This document shows positions 49,292 through 58,227 of a DNA stretch of 64,000 bases, in pieces (position 1 is the first letter of the stretch; each line of letters starts with the position of its first letter). Made by a program: the position numbers and the translations under genes. This DNA is from Modestobacter sp. VKM Ac-2986 (GTDB lineage: Bacteria > Actinomycetota > Actinomycetes > Mycobacteriales > Geodermatophilaceae): contig NZ_JAPVBH010000003.1 of the NCBI RefSeq assembly GCF_026967795.1, positions 1 through 64,000 of the forward strand. Reading direction: 5' to 3'. The notes below the pieces were generated by a model. The model ran no database searches and had not been told where the DNA came from. It saw only the letters and a list, made by a program, of their open reading frames with translations.

Positions 49292-50587
49292 ATGACACAG
49301 CGAGGCCCCTGGCGTCTCCGCCGCGTGAGCGTCCTGCTGGCTGCACCGGCGGTCGGCGCCCTCACCCTCACCGGGTGCGGCGGCAGCGAGTCCGGCGGCG
49401 AGGCCGGCGGCTCGGCCGCAGCCGCTGACGGCTTCACCTTCACCTTCGAGAACGCCAGCGGTGGCGAGAGCCCGTGGCAGCTCCTGGCCGACGAGTACAC
49501 CGCGGCCACCGGTGTCGAGATCGAGACCCAGGGGCTGCCGCCGGACAGCTACGGGCTGACCGTGCGCACCCAGCTCCAGGGCGGCAACGCCTCGGACCTG
49601 ATGATGTTCTCCCCGGGTGCGGGCAACTCCAACGCGGTGATGCCGCTGGCCGAGGCCGGCTACATCGAGCCGCTGGGCGAGAGCTCCACCGAGCTCATCC
49701 CCGAGGGCAACGAGGACCTGTTCGTCCTCGACGGCAAGACCTACGCCCAGCCCACGGACCTCGTCCCGGTCGGCATGGTGTGGAACGCCGGCGCGGCGAC
49801 CGAGGCCGGGGTCGAGGTGCCCGGCGACTTCGACGCCATGATCGAGGCCTGCAAGGCAGTCGGCGAGGGCAAGTCGCTGTTCGCCCTGGCCGGGTCGGTG
49901 CCGCAGAACGCCGGCCTGATGACCATGTCGATCTCGGCGACCCGGGTCTACGCCGAGGATCCCGACTGGAACAGCAAGCGCGCCGAGGGCTCGGTGTCCT
50001 TCGCCGACAGCAAGGGCTGGCAGGACACCCTGCAGACGGTCGTGGACATGAACGAGGCCGGCTGCTTCCAGGACGGCGCCGCCGGTGGCGGGTTCGACGC
50101 CATCACCCAGGGGCTGACCCAGGGCAGCGCACTGGGTGCCTTCGTGCCCGGCGCCGCCGCCACCGAGCTCGCCAAGGCCACCCCGGGTGCGAAGTTCGAG
50201 GTCGAGCCGTTCCCGGCGCCGACGGGTGCGGACCCCTACATGTTCGCCAGCCCGAACTACGCGCTGGCGGTCAACGCCAAGGCCGAGCCCGGGGCCAAGC
50301 AGGCGGCCATCGACTTCCTCGCCTGGGCCGCGCAGCCGGAGAACTCCAGGACCTTCACCGAGCTGCAGGGCGGCGTCGCGATCACCGGCCCGGACGAGAA
50401 CCTCGCCCCGGTGTACGCCCCGGTGGCCGACCTGCTCGAGGCCGGCGACTACTCGCCGCTGCCGCTGCTGTCCTGGCCGAACCCGGGCGTCTACGACGCG
50501 CTGTCCACCGGTGTGCAGGGGCTGCTGACCGGTCAGGGCGACATCCCGTCCGCGCTCGCCGCCGTCGACGCCGCGTGGGACCAGTAG
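49292..50587 (+). CDS. ABC sugar-binding lipoprotein (C-glycoside locus)
   Basis: 431 residues. Lipoprotein signal with Cys29 in LTLTGCGGSE, a Ser/Gly linker, then an SBP_bac_1/8 fold: FTFENASGGESPWQLLADEY, TVRTQLQGGNASDLMMF, YAQPTDLVPVGMVWN, GAFVPGAAATELAKATPG. ATG 49292 with gagagg upstream. Its neighbours suggest it binds a glycosylated plant compound or a related sugar; the ligand is not evident from sequence. Confidence 0.92.
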   Translation: MTQRGPWRLRRVSVLLAAPAVGALTLTGCGGSESGGEAGGSAAAADGFTFTFENASGGESPWQLLADEYTAATGVEIETQGLPPDSYGLTVRTQLQGGNASDLMMFSPGAGNSNAVMPLAEAGYIEPLGESSTELIPEGNEDLFVLDGKTYAQPTDLVPVGMVWNAGAATEAGVEVPGDFDAMIEACKAVGEGKSLFALAGSVPQNAGLMTMSISATRVYAEDPDWNSKRAEGSVSFADSKGWQDTLQTVVDMNEAGCFQDGAAGGGFDAITQGLTQGSALGAFVPGAAATELAKATPGAKFEVEPFPAPTGADPYMFASPNYALAVNAKAEPGAKQAAIDFLAWAAQPENSRTFTELQGGVAITGPDENLAPVYAPVADLLEAGDYSPLPLLSWPNPGVYDALSTGVQGLLTGQGDIPSALAAVDAAWDQ

Positions 50588-50624
50588 GACCCGACGTCCG
50601 ACCGACCCGAGGGACTGACTGACG

Positions 50625-51575
50625 ATGACTGCGACGATCCGGAAAGGCCCCGTCGTGGGAGAGGGCAGTTCGGCCGCCGGGGGTGGGGCAGTGTCCCGCT
50701 CCCGGCGCGCCCGGCCGCTCATCACCTACGGCCGGTGGTGGTGGGCGCTCCCGGCGATCGCGATGGTGGCGTTGGTCCACTACGCGGCGACCGCGGGTGG
50801 CGCGGTGTACGCGTTCACCGACTGGACCGGCATCGGGGACTTCGACTTCATCGGGCTGGACAACTTCCGGCGGATCTTCGACGACCCCAAGCTGATCGGC
50901 TCGCTGAAGAACACGCTCTTCCTGGCGTTCGGCTTCCTGGTGCTGACCAACGTGGTGGGGCTGTGTCTGGCCCTGGCCCTCAACCGCACGCTGAAGAGCC
51001 GCTACCTGCTCCGAGTGCTGTTCTTCATGCCGGTGGTGCTCAGCCCGCTGGCGGTCTCCTACGTCTGGAAGTTCATCTTCGACTTCAAGGGCCCGCTCAA
51101 CGGCGTCCTCGGCTGGGTGGGCATGGAGCCGCGGACCTGGCTGGCCGACCCGACCCTCGCGCTGTGGGCGGTGCTGCTGGTGATGGCCTGGCAGACCACC
51201 GGCATGGTGATGGTGATCTTCCTCGCCGGCCTGGCCACCGTGCCGATCGAGATCGAGGAGGCCGCCGCGATCGACGGGGCCGGCACCTGGCGACGGTTCC
51301 GGCACATCACGATCCCCTCGATCCGGCCCTCGATCGCCATCGCCTCGACCCTGATGCTCATCCAGGGCCTGCGCGTGTTCGACCAGGTCATGGCGCTGAC
51401 CGGCGGTGGCCCGGCCGGGGCCACCGAGACGCTGGCCACGCAGGTCTACAAGCAGACGTTCGCGCTGAGCAACTTCGGCTTCGGCGCGGCGCTGGCCCTG
51501 CTCCTCACCCTCATCATGCTCGTGTTCTCGGTGCTGCAGCAGGTGGCCACCCGAGACCGCTCACAGGGAGCGTGA
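50625..51575 (+). CDS. ABC sugar transporter permease (MalF type)
   Basis: 316 residues. A 38-residue basic leader, then six membrane helices with EAA loop EEAAAIDGAGTWRRFRHITI. GTGA overlap with the next permease. No ATPase in the operon. Confidence 0.92.
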   Translation: MTATIRKGPVVGEGSSAAGGGAVSRSRRARPLITYGRWWWALPAIAMVALVHYAATAGGAVYAFTDWTGIGDFDFIGLDNFRRIFDDPKLIGSLKNTLFLAFGFLVLTNVVGLCLALALNRTLKSRYLLRVLFFMPVVLSPLAVSYVWKFIFDFKGPLNGVLGWVGMEPRTWLADPTLALWAVLLVMAWQTTGMVMVIFLAGLATVPIEIEEAAAIDGAGTWRRFRHITIPSIRPSIAIASTLMLIQGLRVFDQVMALTGGGPAGATETLATQVYKQTFALSNFGFGAALALLLTLIMLVFSVLQQVATRDRSQGA

Positions 51576-52414
51576 CCGCTGTGTTCCGTTACTCGCCGGC
51601 CACGGCCGTGCGCGAGGGCGTCGTCTGGGTCTTCGCGCTGCTGACCCTGCTGCCGTTCTACTTCCTGGTCGTCACCGCGCTCAAGCCCAGCGAGGAGCTG
51701 CTCACCACGAGCACCTCCGCGCCGCCGAGCCGCCCCACCCTGGAGAACTTCACCGAGGTGCTCAGCGGTGGCGGGGACAACAACATCCTGCTGGCCCTGG
51801 GGCACAGCGTGGTCATCACCGCGGCCAGCATCGTCGGGCTGGTGGCCTTCGGCTCGCTGGCGGCCTACGTGCTGTCCCGGACCACCCGGCGCTGGGGCAC
51901 GATCACCTTCTACGGGTTCCTCATCGCCATCCTGCTGCCCACCCAGCTGGGTCTGGTGCCGCTCTACATCGGCGCCCGGCAGATCGGGCTGGTCGGGACG
52001 ATGTGGGGGATGGTCGTCCTCTACGTCGGCACGCTGATGCCGCTGGCGGTCTTCCTCTACGCCGGCTTCTTCCGCAACCTGCCGCGCGACTACGAGGAGG
52101 CGGCGTCGCTGGACGGCGCCAGCCCGGGGCGGGTGTTCCTGCGGGTCGTGTTCCCGCTGATGTCGCCGGCGACCGGCACCGTGGCCATCCTGGCCGGGCT
52201 CATCGTGTGGAACGACTTCTTCTCCGCGCTGATCTTCCTGGGCGGCTCGGACAACCAGACCCTGCCGGTGTCGATGTACTACTACGTCGGCTCGCTGGTC
52301 TCGGCGTGGAACAAGATCTTCGCGATCGTGCTGATCTCGATGGTCCCGATCCTGGCCTTCTACCTCTTCGCGCAGAAGAAGTTCATCCAGGGCTTCGCCG
52401 GCGGGATCAAGTAG
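51572..52414 (+). CDS. ABC sugar transporter permease (MalG type)
   Basis: 280 residues from GTG 51572, overlapping the preceding stop. EAA loop YEEAASLDGASPGRVFLRVV and C-terminal FYLFAQKKFIQGFAGGIK, typical of MalG-type permeases. GTG 51581 is an alternative start. The 254 bases after it carry the second 23-nt operator. Confidence 0.92.
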   Translation: MTAVFRYSPATAVREGVVWVFALLTLLPFYFLVVTALKPSEELLTTSTSAPPSRPTLENFTEVLSGGGDNNILLALGHSVVITAASIVGLVAFGSLAAYVLSRTTRRWGTITFYGFLIAILLPTQLGLVPLYIGARQIGLVGTMWGMVVLYVGTLMPLAVFLYAGFFRNLPRDYEEAASLDGASPGRVFLRVVFPLMSPATGTVAILAGLIVWNDFFSALIFLGGSDNQTLPVSMYYYVGSLVSAWNKIFAIVLISMVPILAFYLFAQKKFIQGFAGGIK

Positions 52415-52510
52415 CCCGCACGACCGCCGCCGGGCCGCTGCCGCCGGTCCGCCACCGCCATCAGTCGCCCTGATGCCGGTCATCGACGGTGTGACGACGC
52501 GCGTCCTCGA

Positions 52511-52533
52511 CTTCCTCCGAGTGTCGGCAGAAG
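52511..52533. promoter_or_regulatory. Shared operator copy 2: CTTCCTCC-N7-GGCAGAAG
   Basis: cttcctccgag-tgtc-ggcagaag aligns with the site at 49206-49228 at the same 23-nt length, keeping CTTC, TCCG, GTG and GGCAGAAG. It is 136 bases before the deglycosidase alpha gene. Both copies are in the same orientation relative to the gene they precede. Confidence 0.6.
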
Positions 52534-52668
52534 AATGGGGACGTCGTCCCGTCTGAGGCGACGGGTGCCTCCCGCCGTCCGCCCACCACCCCCGGCCCGT
52601 CCTCCGGACAGGCCGTCACCCCCACCGCCCGGCAGCTCGCCGGCGCGGCAGCCTGAGACGAGGCCCCC

Positions 52669-53676
52669 ATGACCACGCCCGCCCACCGCATCCAGCGGGG
52701 CGTCAGCCTGTACTCCTACCAGGAGGAGTTCTTCCTCCGGACCATGACGCTCGAGGACTGTGTCCGCGCCGCCGCGGAGTGCGGTGCCCTCGGGATCGAG
52801 ATCATCCCCGAGCAGTCGATCCCCGGGTACCCGCAGCTGACCGAGGAGTTCCTGCAGACCTGGCACGGGTGGATGGCGCAGTACGGCACCCACCCGGCCG
52901 CGACCGACCTCTTCCTGGACACCAAGCGCCACCCGGGCCGCTGGCTGACCCTCGAGGAGCAGGTCGCCTCGGTCCGCCAGGACGTCGACATCGCCGTCCG
53001 GCTGGGGGCGCCGGTGGTGCGCGCCATCATCAACACCCCGCCGGAGGTGATGGAGGCGGCCGCGCCGTACGCCGAGGAGGCCGGGGTGCGGCTGCTGCTG
53101 GAGGTGCACGCCCCCTTCCACTACGAGCACCCGTGGGTCCTCCAGCACCTGGAGGTCATGTACCGCACCGGGTCGCCGGCGCTGGGCCTGATGCCGGACA
53201 TGGGCACCTACGTGCGGCGGTTCCCCCGCGTGGTCAGCGACCGTGCCCTGCGCGACGGCGCCAAGCCCGAGCTGGTCGACCTGATCGTGTCCACCTACGA
53301 CGACCACGGCGACACCCACGCCCTGATGGACGTCGTCAACTACCGCGGCGGGGGGCCGGTCGAGTTTGGCCTGGCCCGCCAGGCCACGCACTACATCTGG
53401 TCCGAGCCCAAGGCGATGCTCGAGCACATGGGGCTCATCGGCCACGTGCAGGCGAAGTTCTACGAGATGACCGACGAGGGCGTCGAGTACTCGATCCCCT
53501 ATGACGAGATCGTCCCGGTCCTGATCGAGGGCGGGTTCGCCGGCCACCTGTCCAGCGAGTACGAGGGCAACCGGCACGTCCAGGACGCCTTCCCGGTGGA
53601 CAGCGTCGAGCAGGTCCGCCGTCAGCACGCCATGTTCGCCCGCCTGCTGGGCGAGACCACCGGAGAGGACGCCTGA
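52669..53676 (+). CDS. C-glycoside deglycosidase alpha-subunit-like (sugar isomerase/epimerase fold)
   Basis: 335 residues, xylose-isomerase-like TIM barrel (AP endonuclease 2 superfamily). Candidate metal ligands are Glu in RLLLEVHAPFHYEHP, Asp in LMPDMGTYVRRF, His in HVQAKFYEMTDEG and Glu in LSSEYEGNRHVQD. The next gene is a CGD beta-subunit homologue and the one after is a sugar oxidase, the order known for C-glycoside-cleaving enzymes (CarB/CarC, Dfg and Dgp types), where the alpha subunit breaks the C-C bond of a 3-keto-C-glucoside. ATG 52669 has gag/gagg upstream; TGATG overlap with the beta gene. Confidence 0.82.
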   Translation: MTTPAHRIQRGVSLYSYQEEFFLRTMTLEDCVRAAAECGALGIEIIPEQSIPGYPQLTEEFLQTWHGWMAQYGTHPAATDLFLDTKRHPGRWLTLEEQVASVRQDVDIAVRLGAPVVRAIINTPPEVMEAAAPYAEEAGVRLLLEVHAPFHYEHPWVLQHLEVMYRTGSPALGLMPDMGTYVRRFPRVVSDRALRDGAKPELVDLIVSTYDDHGDTHALMDVVNYRGGGPVEFGLARQATHYIWSEPKAMLEHMGLIGHVQAKFYEMTDEGVEYSIPYDEIVPVLIEGGFAGHLSSEYEGNRHVQDAFPVDSVEQVRRQHAMFARLLGETTGEDA

Positions 53677-54065
53677 TGTTCGACCAGTACATCGTCTGCG
53701 AGGAGGGCTTCCGGGCCCACGAGGACGGCCGCCCCGGTGGGGTCGTCGAGGTGCGGATGCCCTACTACCGGGGCCTGGCCCTGTCGATGGTCGAGGCCGT
53801 CGACCTGGTCCTGGACGGCCGCCCGGTGCCGGCGGACCGGACCACCTTCACCGTGCACGGCCACACCTACGGCTTCGACCAGCTGCCGCACACCACCGAC
53901 GACCGGTGGGAGATGGGGGAGCGGGCGCAGCTGGCGTTCACCACCGACGAGCCGCTGGCGCCCGGTGAGCACGACGTGGCCGTCTCGGTGCGGCTGCGGA
54001 TCTCCTACATGCCGGTGCCGGGCGGGGGTCGCGACAGCAAGCGGCTCACCCTCGCCGGCGCCTGA
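53676..54065 (+). CDS. C-glycoside deglycosidase beta-subunit-like protein (DUF6379)
   Basis: 129 residues, all-beta. The pattern DQYIVCEEGFRAHED, VEVRMPYYRGLALSMVEAVD, VLDGRPVPADRTTFTVHG, TTDDRWEMGERAQLAFTTDE and VSVRLRISYMPVPGG is the family of CGD beta subunits (DUF6379), as I recall it. It forms a complex with the alpha subunit and shapes the active site. Overlaps the alpha gene by one base (TGATG), so strict stoichiometric translation is expected. Confidence 0.82.
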   Translation: MFDQYIVCEEGFRAHEDGRPGGVVEVRMPYYRGLALSMVEAVDLVLDGRPVPADRTTFTVHGHTYGFDQLPHTTDDRWEMGERAQLAFTTDEPLAPGEHDVAVSVRLRISYMPVPGGGRDSKRLTLAGA

Positions 54066-54085
54066 CCCGGACCAGGGGACCGACG

Positions 54086-55648
54086 ATGAGCGAGTCGGAG
54101 GGACGGGGCGTGGCGACCGAGGCCTACGACGTGGTGGTCGTCGGCTCCGGGCCGGTGGGCACCGCGGTGGCCCGCGAGCTGGCCGACCTGGACCCGGGGC
54201 TGCGGCTGCTGGTGCTCGAGGCCGGCGGGGTGCTCGGCGAGACGCCGGGCGGGCACGTGAAGAACATCGCCGACGCCGGTGCCCGCGAGGCGGCGCTGGC
54301 GGCGCTCCCGCCCAGCCGGGACGCCCTGCCCGGTGGGCGGCCGGCGCGGCCGGGGACGGCCCTGGTCGGCGCCCCGGACATGCCGAACGCGGCCATCTCC
54401 ACCAACGTCGGCGGCATGGGCGCGCACTGGACGGCGGCCTGCCCGCTGCCCGGTGACGACGAGGTGCCGGACTTCCTGGACCGGGACTCCTTCGACGACG
54501 CCCTGGCCCGCGCCGCCGACCTGCTCGCGGTGACCACGCACGCCTTCGACGGCGCACCGCTGACCCCGGCGGTGCTCCGCGTGCTCGGCGAGGTCTTCGA
54601 CGGGCCCGGCCGCCGTCCGGTCGGGCCGATGCCGGTCGCGGTGCGCCGCGAGGCCGACGGCCAGCTGCACTGGACCGGGCCCGCGGTCGTCGCCGGCGAC
54701 CTGTGGGAGCGGCCGCAGGTGACCCTGCGGGCCGGCACGCTGGCCCGGCGGGTGCGGATCGAGGGCCCGACGGTCACCGGGGTCGAGGTGGTGGACGTGG
54801 CCACGGGCCGGTCCGAGGTGCTCGCCGCCCGGGCCGTGCTGGTCGCCGCGGACGCCTTCCGGACCCCGCAGCTGCTCTGGACGTCAGGCATCCGGCCGGC
54901 GGCCCTGGGCCGCTACCTCAACGACCAGCCGCAGGTCATGCTGGCCTCCCTGGTGGCCGAGGAGCACGTGCCCGCCGACGCGGTGGGTCTGGGCGCGGTG
55001 CCCACGTCGGTGGCCACGACGCCGGGGGGCGGGGCGATCGTGCCGCTGTCCGGGGTGTCCTGGGTGCCCTACGCCGCCGACCGGCCCTTCCACGGCCAGG
55101 TCATGCAGCTGGACGCCTCGCCGGTGCCGCTGGAGCCCGACGTCACGGTCCGGCCGGGCCAGGTGGTGGGGCTGGGCTGGTTCTGCCGCAAGCAGCTGTC
55201 GGCCCAGGACCGGGTGTGGTTCGACGAGCGCGAGCTCGACGAGCACGGGATGCCGGCGATCCGGATCGACTACACGCTCACCGCGGCCGACGAGGAGTCG
55301 ATCGCCGCGGCGACGGCGGAGATCCGCCGGGCCGCCGCGGCGCTGGGGCGGACGCTGGGGGAGCCGTTCACCATGCCGGCCGGCACCTCGCTGCACTACC
55401 AGGGCACGACCCGGATGGGCCCGGTCGACGACGGCACCAGCGTCTGCGACACCACCGGCCGGGTCTGGGGCACCGAGAACCTCTACGTCGGCGGCAACAA
55501 CGTCATCCCGACCTCCACGGCCTGCAACCCGACGGTCACCGCCGTCGCGCTCGGCGTGCTCTCCGCCCGGGCACTGCTGGGCCGGCTGGCGGGGGTGGAG
55601 GGGGACGCGGTCGCCGCCCGCGCCGTGCCCGAGGGCGCGCAGGCCTGA
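54086..55648 (+). CDS. GMC oxidoreductase, pyranose oxidase / C-glycoside 3-oxidase-like
   Basis: 520 residues. FAD-binding VVVVGSGPVGTAVARELA at residues 16-33; GGMGAHWTAACP with His114 at the place where pyranose 2-oxidase links FAD covalently; C-terminal HYQGTTRMG and YVGGNNVIPTSTACNPT with the catalytic His/Asn pair. Pyranose-oxidase relatives oxidise glycosides at C2 or C3, and the CarA-type enzyme makes the 3-keto-C-glycoside cleaved by CarBC. Position after the deglycosidase subunits supports this. ATG 54086 with agggga upstream. A hairpin follows. Confidence 0.85.
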   Translation: MSESEGRGVATEAYDVVVVGSGPVGTAVARELADLDPGLRLLVLEAGGVLGETPGGHVKNIADAGAREAALAALPPSRDALPGGRPARPGTALVGAPDMPNAAISTNVGGMGAHWTAACPLPGDDEVPDFLDRDSFDDALARAADLLAVTTHAFDGAPLTPAVLRVLGEVFDGPGRRPVGPMPVAVRREADGQLHWTGPAVVAGDLWERPQVTLRAGTLARRVRIEGPTVTGVEVVDVATGRSEVLAARAVLVAADAFRTPQLLWTSGIRPAALGRYLNDQPQVMLASLVAEEHVPADAVGLGAVPTSVATTPGGGAIVPLSGVSWVPYAADRPFHGQVMQLDASPVPLEPDVTVRPGQVVGLGWFCRKQLSAQDRVWFDERELDEHGMPAIRIDYTLTAADEESIAAATAEIRRAAAALGRTLGEPFTMPAGTSLHYQGTTRMGPVDDGTSVCDTTGRVWGTENLYVGGNNVIPTSTACNPTVTAVALGVLSARALLGRLAGVEGDAVAARAVPEGAQA

Positions 55649-55669
55649 CGTCCGGACCGCGGGCGCAAG

Positions 55670-55697
55670 GGCCGGCGGGCGGCGCGGCCCGCCGGTC
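55670..55697 (+). terminator. Terminator after the oxidase gene
   Basis: ccggcgggc (55672-55680) with gcccgccgg (55687-55695), six-base loop, flanked by a further g-c pair. It ends the deglycosidase transcript. Confidence 0.7.
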
Positions 55698-55855
55698 CGT
55701 CGGGGGAGCTCGCGCCCCGGCGGACGAGCGGTCCCGGGACGACGCCGGTGGTCGGCCACGGACGCCGCCGGGCTGTGCCGTCCGCCGCGCCCTCCCGCCC
55801 GCCGTCCGGCCCAGCGCCGCACCGACGGGGCCGCTGAGGGCACCGCAGTCGCTCG

Positions 55856-55910
55856 TTGACGTGTGGCGCAGCGCACTCTACCGTCAGAACCCGAACCAAC
55901 ATTCTGATTC
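55856..55910 (+). promoter_or_regulatory. Promoter of flavin-reductase operon with TetR-type operator
   Basis: TTGACG (55856-55861), 17 bases, TACCGT (55879-55884); start near 55891. Immediately downstream gaaccaacattctgattc (55893-55910) matches the right-edge element read on the other strand (gaaccaacgtgttgattc) at 14 of 18 positions. A repressor here would block the start of transcription. Confidence 0.65.
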
Positions 55911-55935
55911 ACCAACGATCGACGAGGAGGCCGGG

Positions 55936-57096
55936 ATGTCCGGGAACGCACCGCTCGCCACTGCGCCGGCAGGGTTCCGCCGGGCGCTGGGCCACTACCC
56001 GACCGGGGTCTCGCTCATCACCGCCCGGCAGGCCGACGGGACGCCGGTGGCGATGGTCGTGGGCACCTTCACCTCCGTCTCGCTGGACCCCCCGCTGGTG
56101 GGCTTCCTGCCCGACCGCGCCAGCACGTCCTGGCCGCTGATCCGGGAGGCGGGGCGCTTCTGCGTCAACGTGCTCGCCGCCGACCAGGAACAGGTCTGCC
56201 GGGCGTTCGTGTCCAAGGACCCCGACCGGTTCGAGCGCTGGACCAGCGTCGGCGACGTGCACCGCCCGCCGCTGCTGCGGGGTGCGGTGCTGCAGGTCGA
56301 CTGCGACCTCGCCGACGTGCTGCCCGCCGGTGACCACGACGTGGTGCTGGGCCGGGTGACCGGCATCTCCGTGTCCGAGGAGGCCGGTCTGCCCCTGCTG
56401 TTCCTGCGGGGCGGCTACGGGTCTCCGTCGCTGCCCTCGGTCCAGGCCGAGGGCCCCGGCCTCGCCGACCAGCTGCGGCTGGCCGACCTGATCCGCCCCG
56501 AGGCCGAGGCGCTGTCCGCCGAGCTCGGGCTGGTGTGCCTGGTCAGCGCCGCCGTGGGCGACGCCGTCGTCTCCCTCGTGGCGGCCGGCATCGGCTCGGC
56601 GCCCGGCGGGAGCGACACCCGGGTGGGCACCACCTTCCCGCTGGCGGCCCCGATCGCGCCGCTGTTCCTCGCCTGGGCCCCGGCCGCCGACCAGCAGGCC
56701 TGGCTGGCCCGGGGCGCCCGGCTCACCGGGAGCGACACGGCCGGGTGCGCCGCGGACCTGGCGGCGGTGCGGGCGCTCGGCCACACGGTCACCACCGGCC
56801 GCGCCAGCGCCGACCGGTTCGAGCGCTCCCTGTTCGACCGCGACGCCCCCGGCGGTGTGGCCGGGGTGCTCGGGGAGCTGCTGCAGCGCGGGCCCGAGCC
56901 CGGGTTGCGCCGGCCGCTGGCCGAGCTCACCGACGTCACCTCGATCGCCGCGCCTGTCCGCGACCGCGACGGGCAGGTCGTCCTGGCGCTGCACCTCATG
57001 GGCTTCACCGGCCAGGAGACCCCCGACCGGCTCACGACCTGCCTGGACCGGCTGCTCGTCGCAGCCCGCCGGGCGACCGACCGCACCGCTGCCTGA
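55936..57096 (+). CDS. Flavin reductase fused to an IclR-type ligand-binding domain
   Basis: 386 residues. Residues 10-165 are a flavin reductase (HpaC/ActVB-like): FRRALGHYPTGVSLITAR, VVGTFTSVSLDPPLVGF, FCVNVLAADQEQVCRAFVSK, HDVVLGRVTGISVSE. Residues 175-385 look like the IclR effector domain: ELGLVCLVSAAVGDAVVSLV, RVGTTFPLAAPIAPLFLAWA, VRALGHTVTTGRASADRFER, ITSIAAPVRDRDGQVVLALHL-type ending. No IclR helix-turn-helix is present. It should supply reduced flavin to the adjacent monooxygenase, with the extra domain perhaps sensing substrate. ATG 55936 has gaggagg upstream. Confidence 0.85.
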   Translation: MSGNAPLATAPAGFRRALGHYPTGVSLITARQADGTPVAMVVGTFTSVSLDPPLVGFLPDRASTSWPLIREAGRFCVNVLAADQEQVCRAFVSKDPDRFERWTSVGDVHRPPLLRGAVLQVDCDLADVLPAGDHDVVLGRVTGISVSEEAGLPLLFLRGGYGSPSLPSVQAEGPGLADQLRLADLIRPEAEALSAELGLVCLVSAAVGDAVVSLVAAGIGSAPGGSDTRVGTTFPLAAPIAPLFLAWAPAADQQAWLARGARLTGSDTAGCAADLAAVRALGHTVTTGRASADRFERSLFDRDAPGGVAGVLGELLQRGPEPGLRRPLAELTDVTSIAAPVRDRDGQVVLALHLMGFTGQETPDRLTTCLDRLLVAARRATDRTAA

Positions 57097-57129
57097 CCCC
57101 GCCCGTCCCGCCCCGACCAGGAGGTCGTC

Positions 57130-58227
57130 GTGCACTTCTCCGCATTCCTCACCAGCCGCTCCATGGCCCCCGAGCAGGACCGGGCGGTGACCCTGGCGAT
57201 GGTCCAGCACGCCACGGACGCCGAGCGGCTCGGCTTCGACGCCGTCTTCCTGCCCGACCACCACTTCACCGGCTACACCCCGCCGGCCAGCGACCCGATG
57301 ATGTTCGCCGCCTACCTGACGGCCAAGCTGCCGCGGCTGCACCTCGGCTTCTCCGTGCAGACCATCCCGCTGCACCACCCGGTGCGCTTCGCCGAGCGGC
57401 TGAACATCATCGACCAGCTGACCGAGGGCAAGGTGCTGGTCGGGGTGGGCAGCGGCACCACCCCGGAGGAGATGATCGGCCTCGGGGTCAACTACAAGGA
57501 CGCCGCGGACCTGGCGATCAGCAACCTGGAGATCGTCGAGCGGCTGTGGGCGAAGAAGCCCACCGACGAGCCCGTCGTCTTCGACAACGGCCGTTACCAG
57601 GGCGCGGTCGTCTCCCGCATCGCACCGGCGGCCTACTCGCCCGACGGCCCGCAGGTCATGTCCGTGGCGCTGCGTCCCAGCAGCGTCCAGCGGGCTGCGG
57701 CCAAGGCCCAGCCCGCGTTCATCCCGGCCTTCACCCCGCCCGGCTTCGACGGGGACCCGATGCCGCACCTGCGCCGCTACTTCGCCGCCTACCGCGAGGC
57801 CCTCGAGGCGGCCGGCCACCCGGAGGAGAAGGTGGCCCACGCCCTGGAGTGGACGACGCACACCTACCAGCACGTGCACGTCGCCGAGACCGACGAGCAG
57901 GCCGAGGACGAGTTCCAGACGCTGATGGCGGAGTACCAGGAGGCCATCGACCACGAGTACGAGGCGAACAAGGCGGCCGAGGAGCTCAGCGGGGTCGACC
58001 TGCGCCGGGCACCGGACGCCCGGGGGCCGGAGTACCAGGGCACCTGGTGCCTGCGCGGCAGCGTCGAGACCGTGAGCGCGCACCTGGCGGAGGTGCACGA
58101 CCTCGGCATCGGCAACCTGCTCGGTGGGTTCATGGGCGGCCCGCTGACGCCGGGCCGGCAGGAGCTGGGCACCCGGTCCATGGAGCTGTTCGCCACCCGG
58201 GTCATGCCCCGGTTCCGGTCCGCGTGA
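57130..58227 (+). CDS. Luciferase-like (LLM class) flavin-dependent monooxygenase
   Basis: 365 residues, bacterial-luciferase fold. Seen: MVQHATDAERLGFDAVFLPD with HHFTGY, PRLHLGFSVQTIPLHHPVRF, ERLNIIDQLTEGKVLVGVGS and GLGVNYKDAADLAISNLEIV. It uses reduced FMN from a separate reductase, which is the preceding gene. Substrate unknown; an aromatic aglycone or its ring-opening product is a guess from context. GTG 57130 with aggagg; overlaps the GH3 gene (GTGA). Confidence 0.9.
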   Translation: MHFSAFLTSRSMAPEQDRAVTLAMVQHATDAERLGFDAVFLPDHHFTGYTPPASDPMMFAAYLTAKLPRLHLGFSVQTIPLHHPVRFAERLNIIDQLTEGKVLVGVGSGTTPEEMIGLGVNYKDAADLAISNLEIVERLWAKKPTDEPVVFDNGRYQGAVVSRIAPAAYSPDGPQVMSVALRPSSVQRAAAKAQPAFIPAFTPPGFDGDPMPHLRRYFAAYREALEAAGHPEEKVAHALEWTTHTYQHVHVAETDEQAEDEFQTLMAEYQEAIDHEYEANKAAEELSGVDLRRAPDARGPEYQGTWCLRGSVETVSAHLAEVHDLGIGNLLGGFMGGPLTPGRQELGTRSMELFATRVMPRFRSA

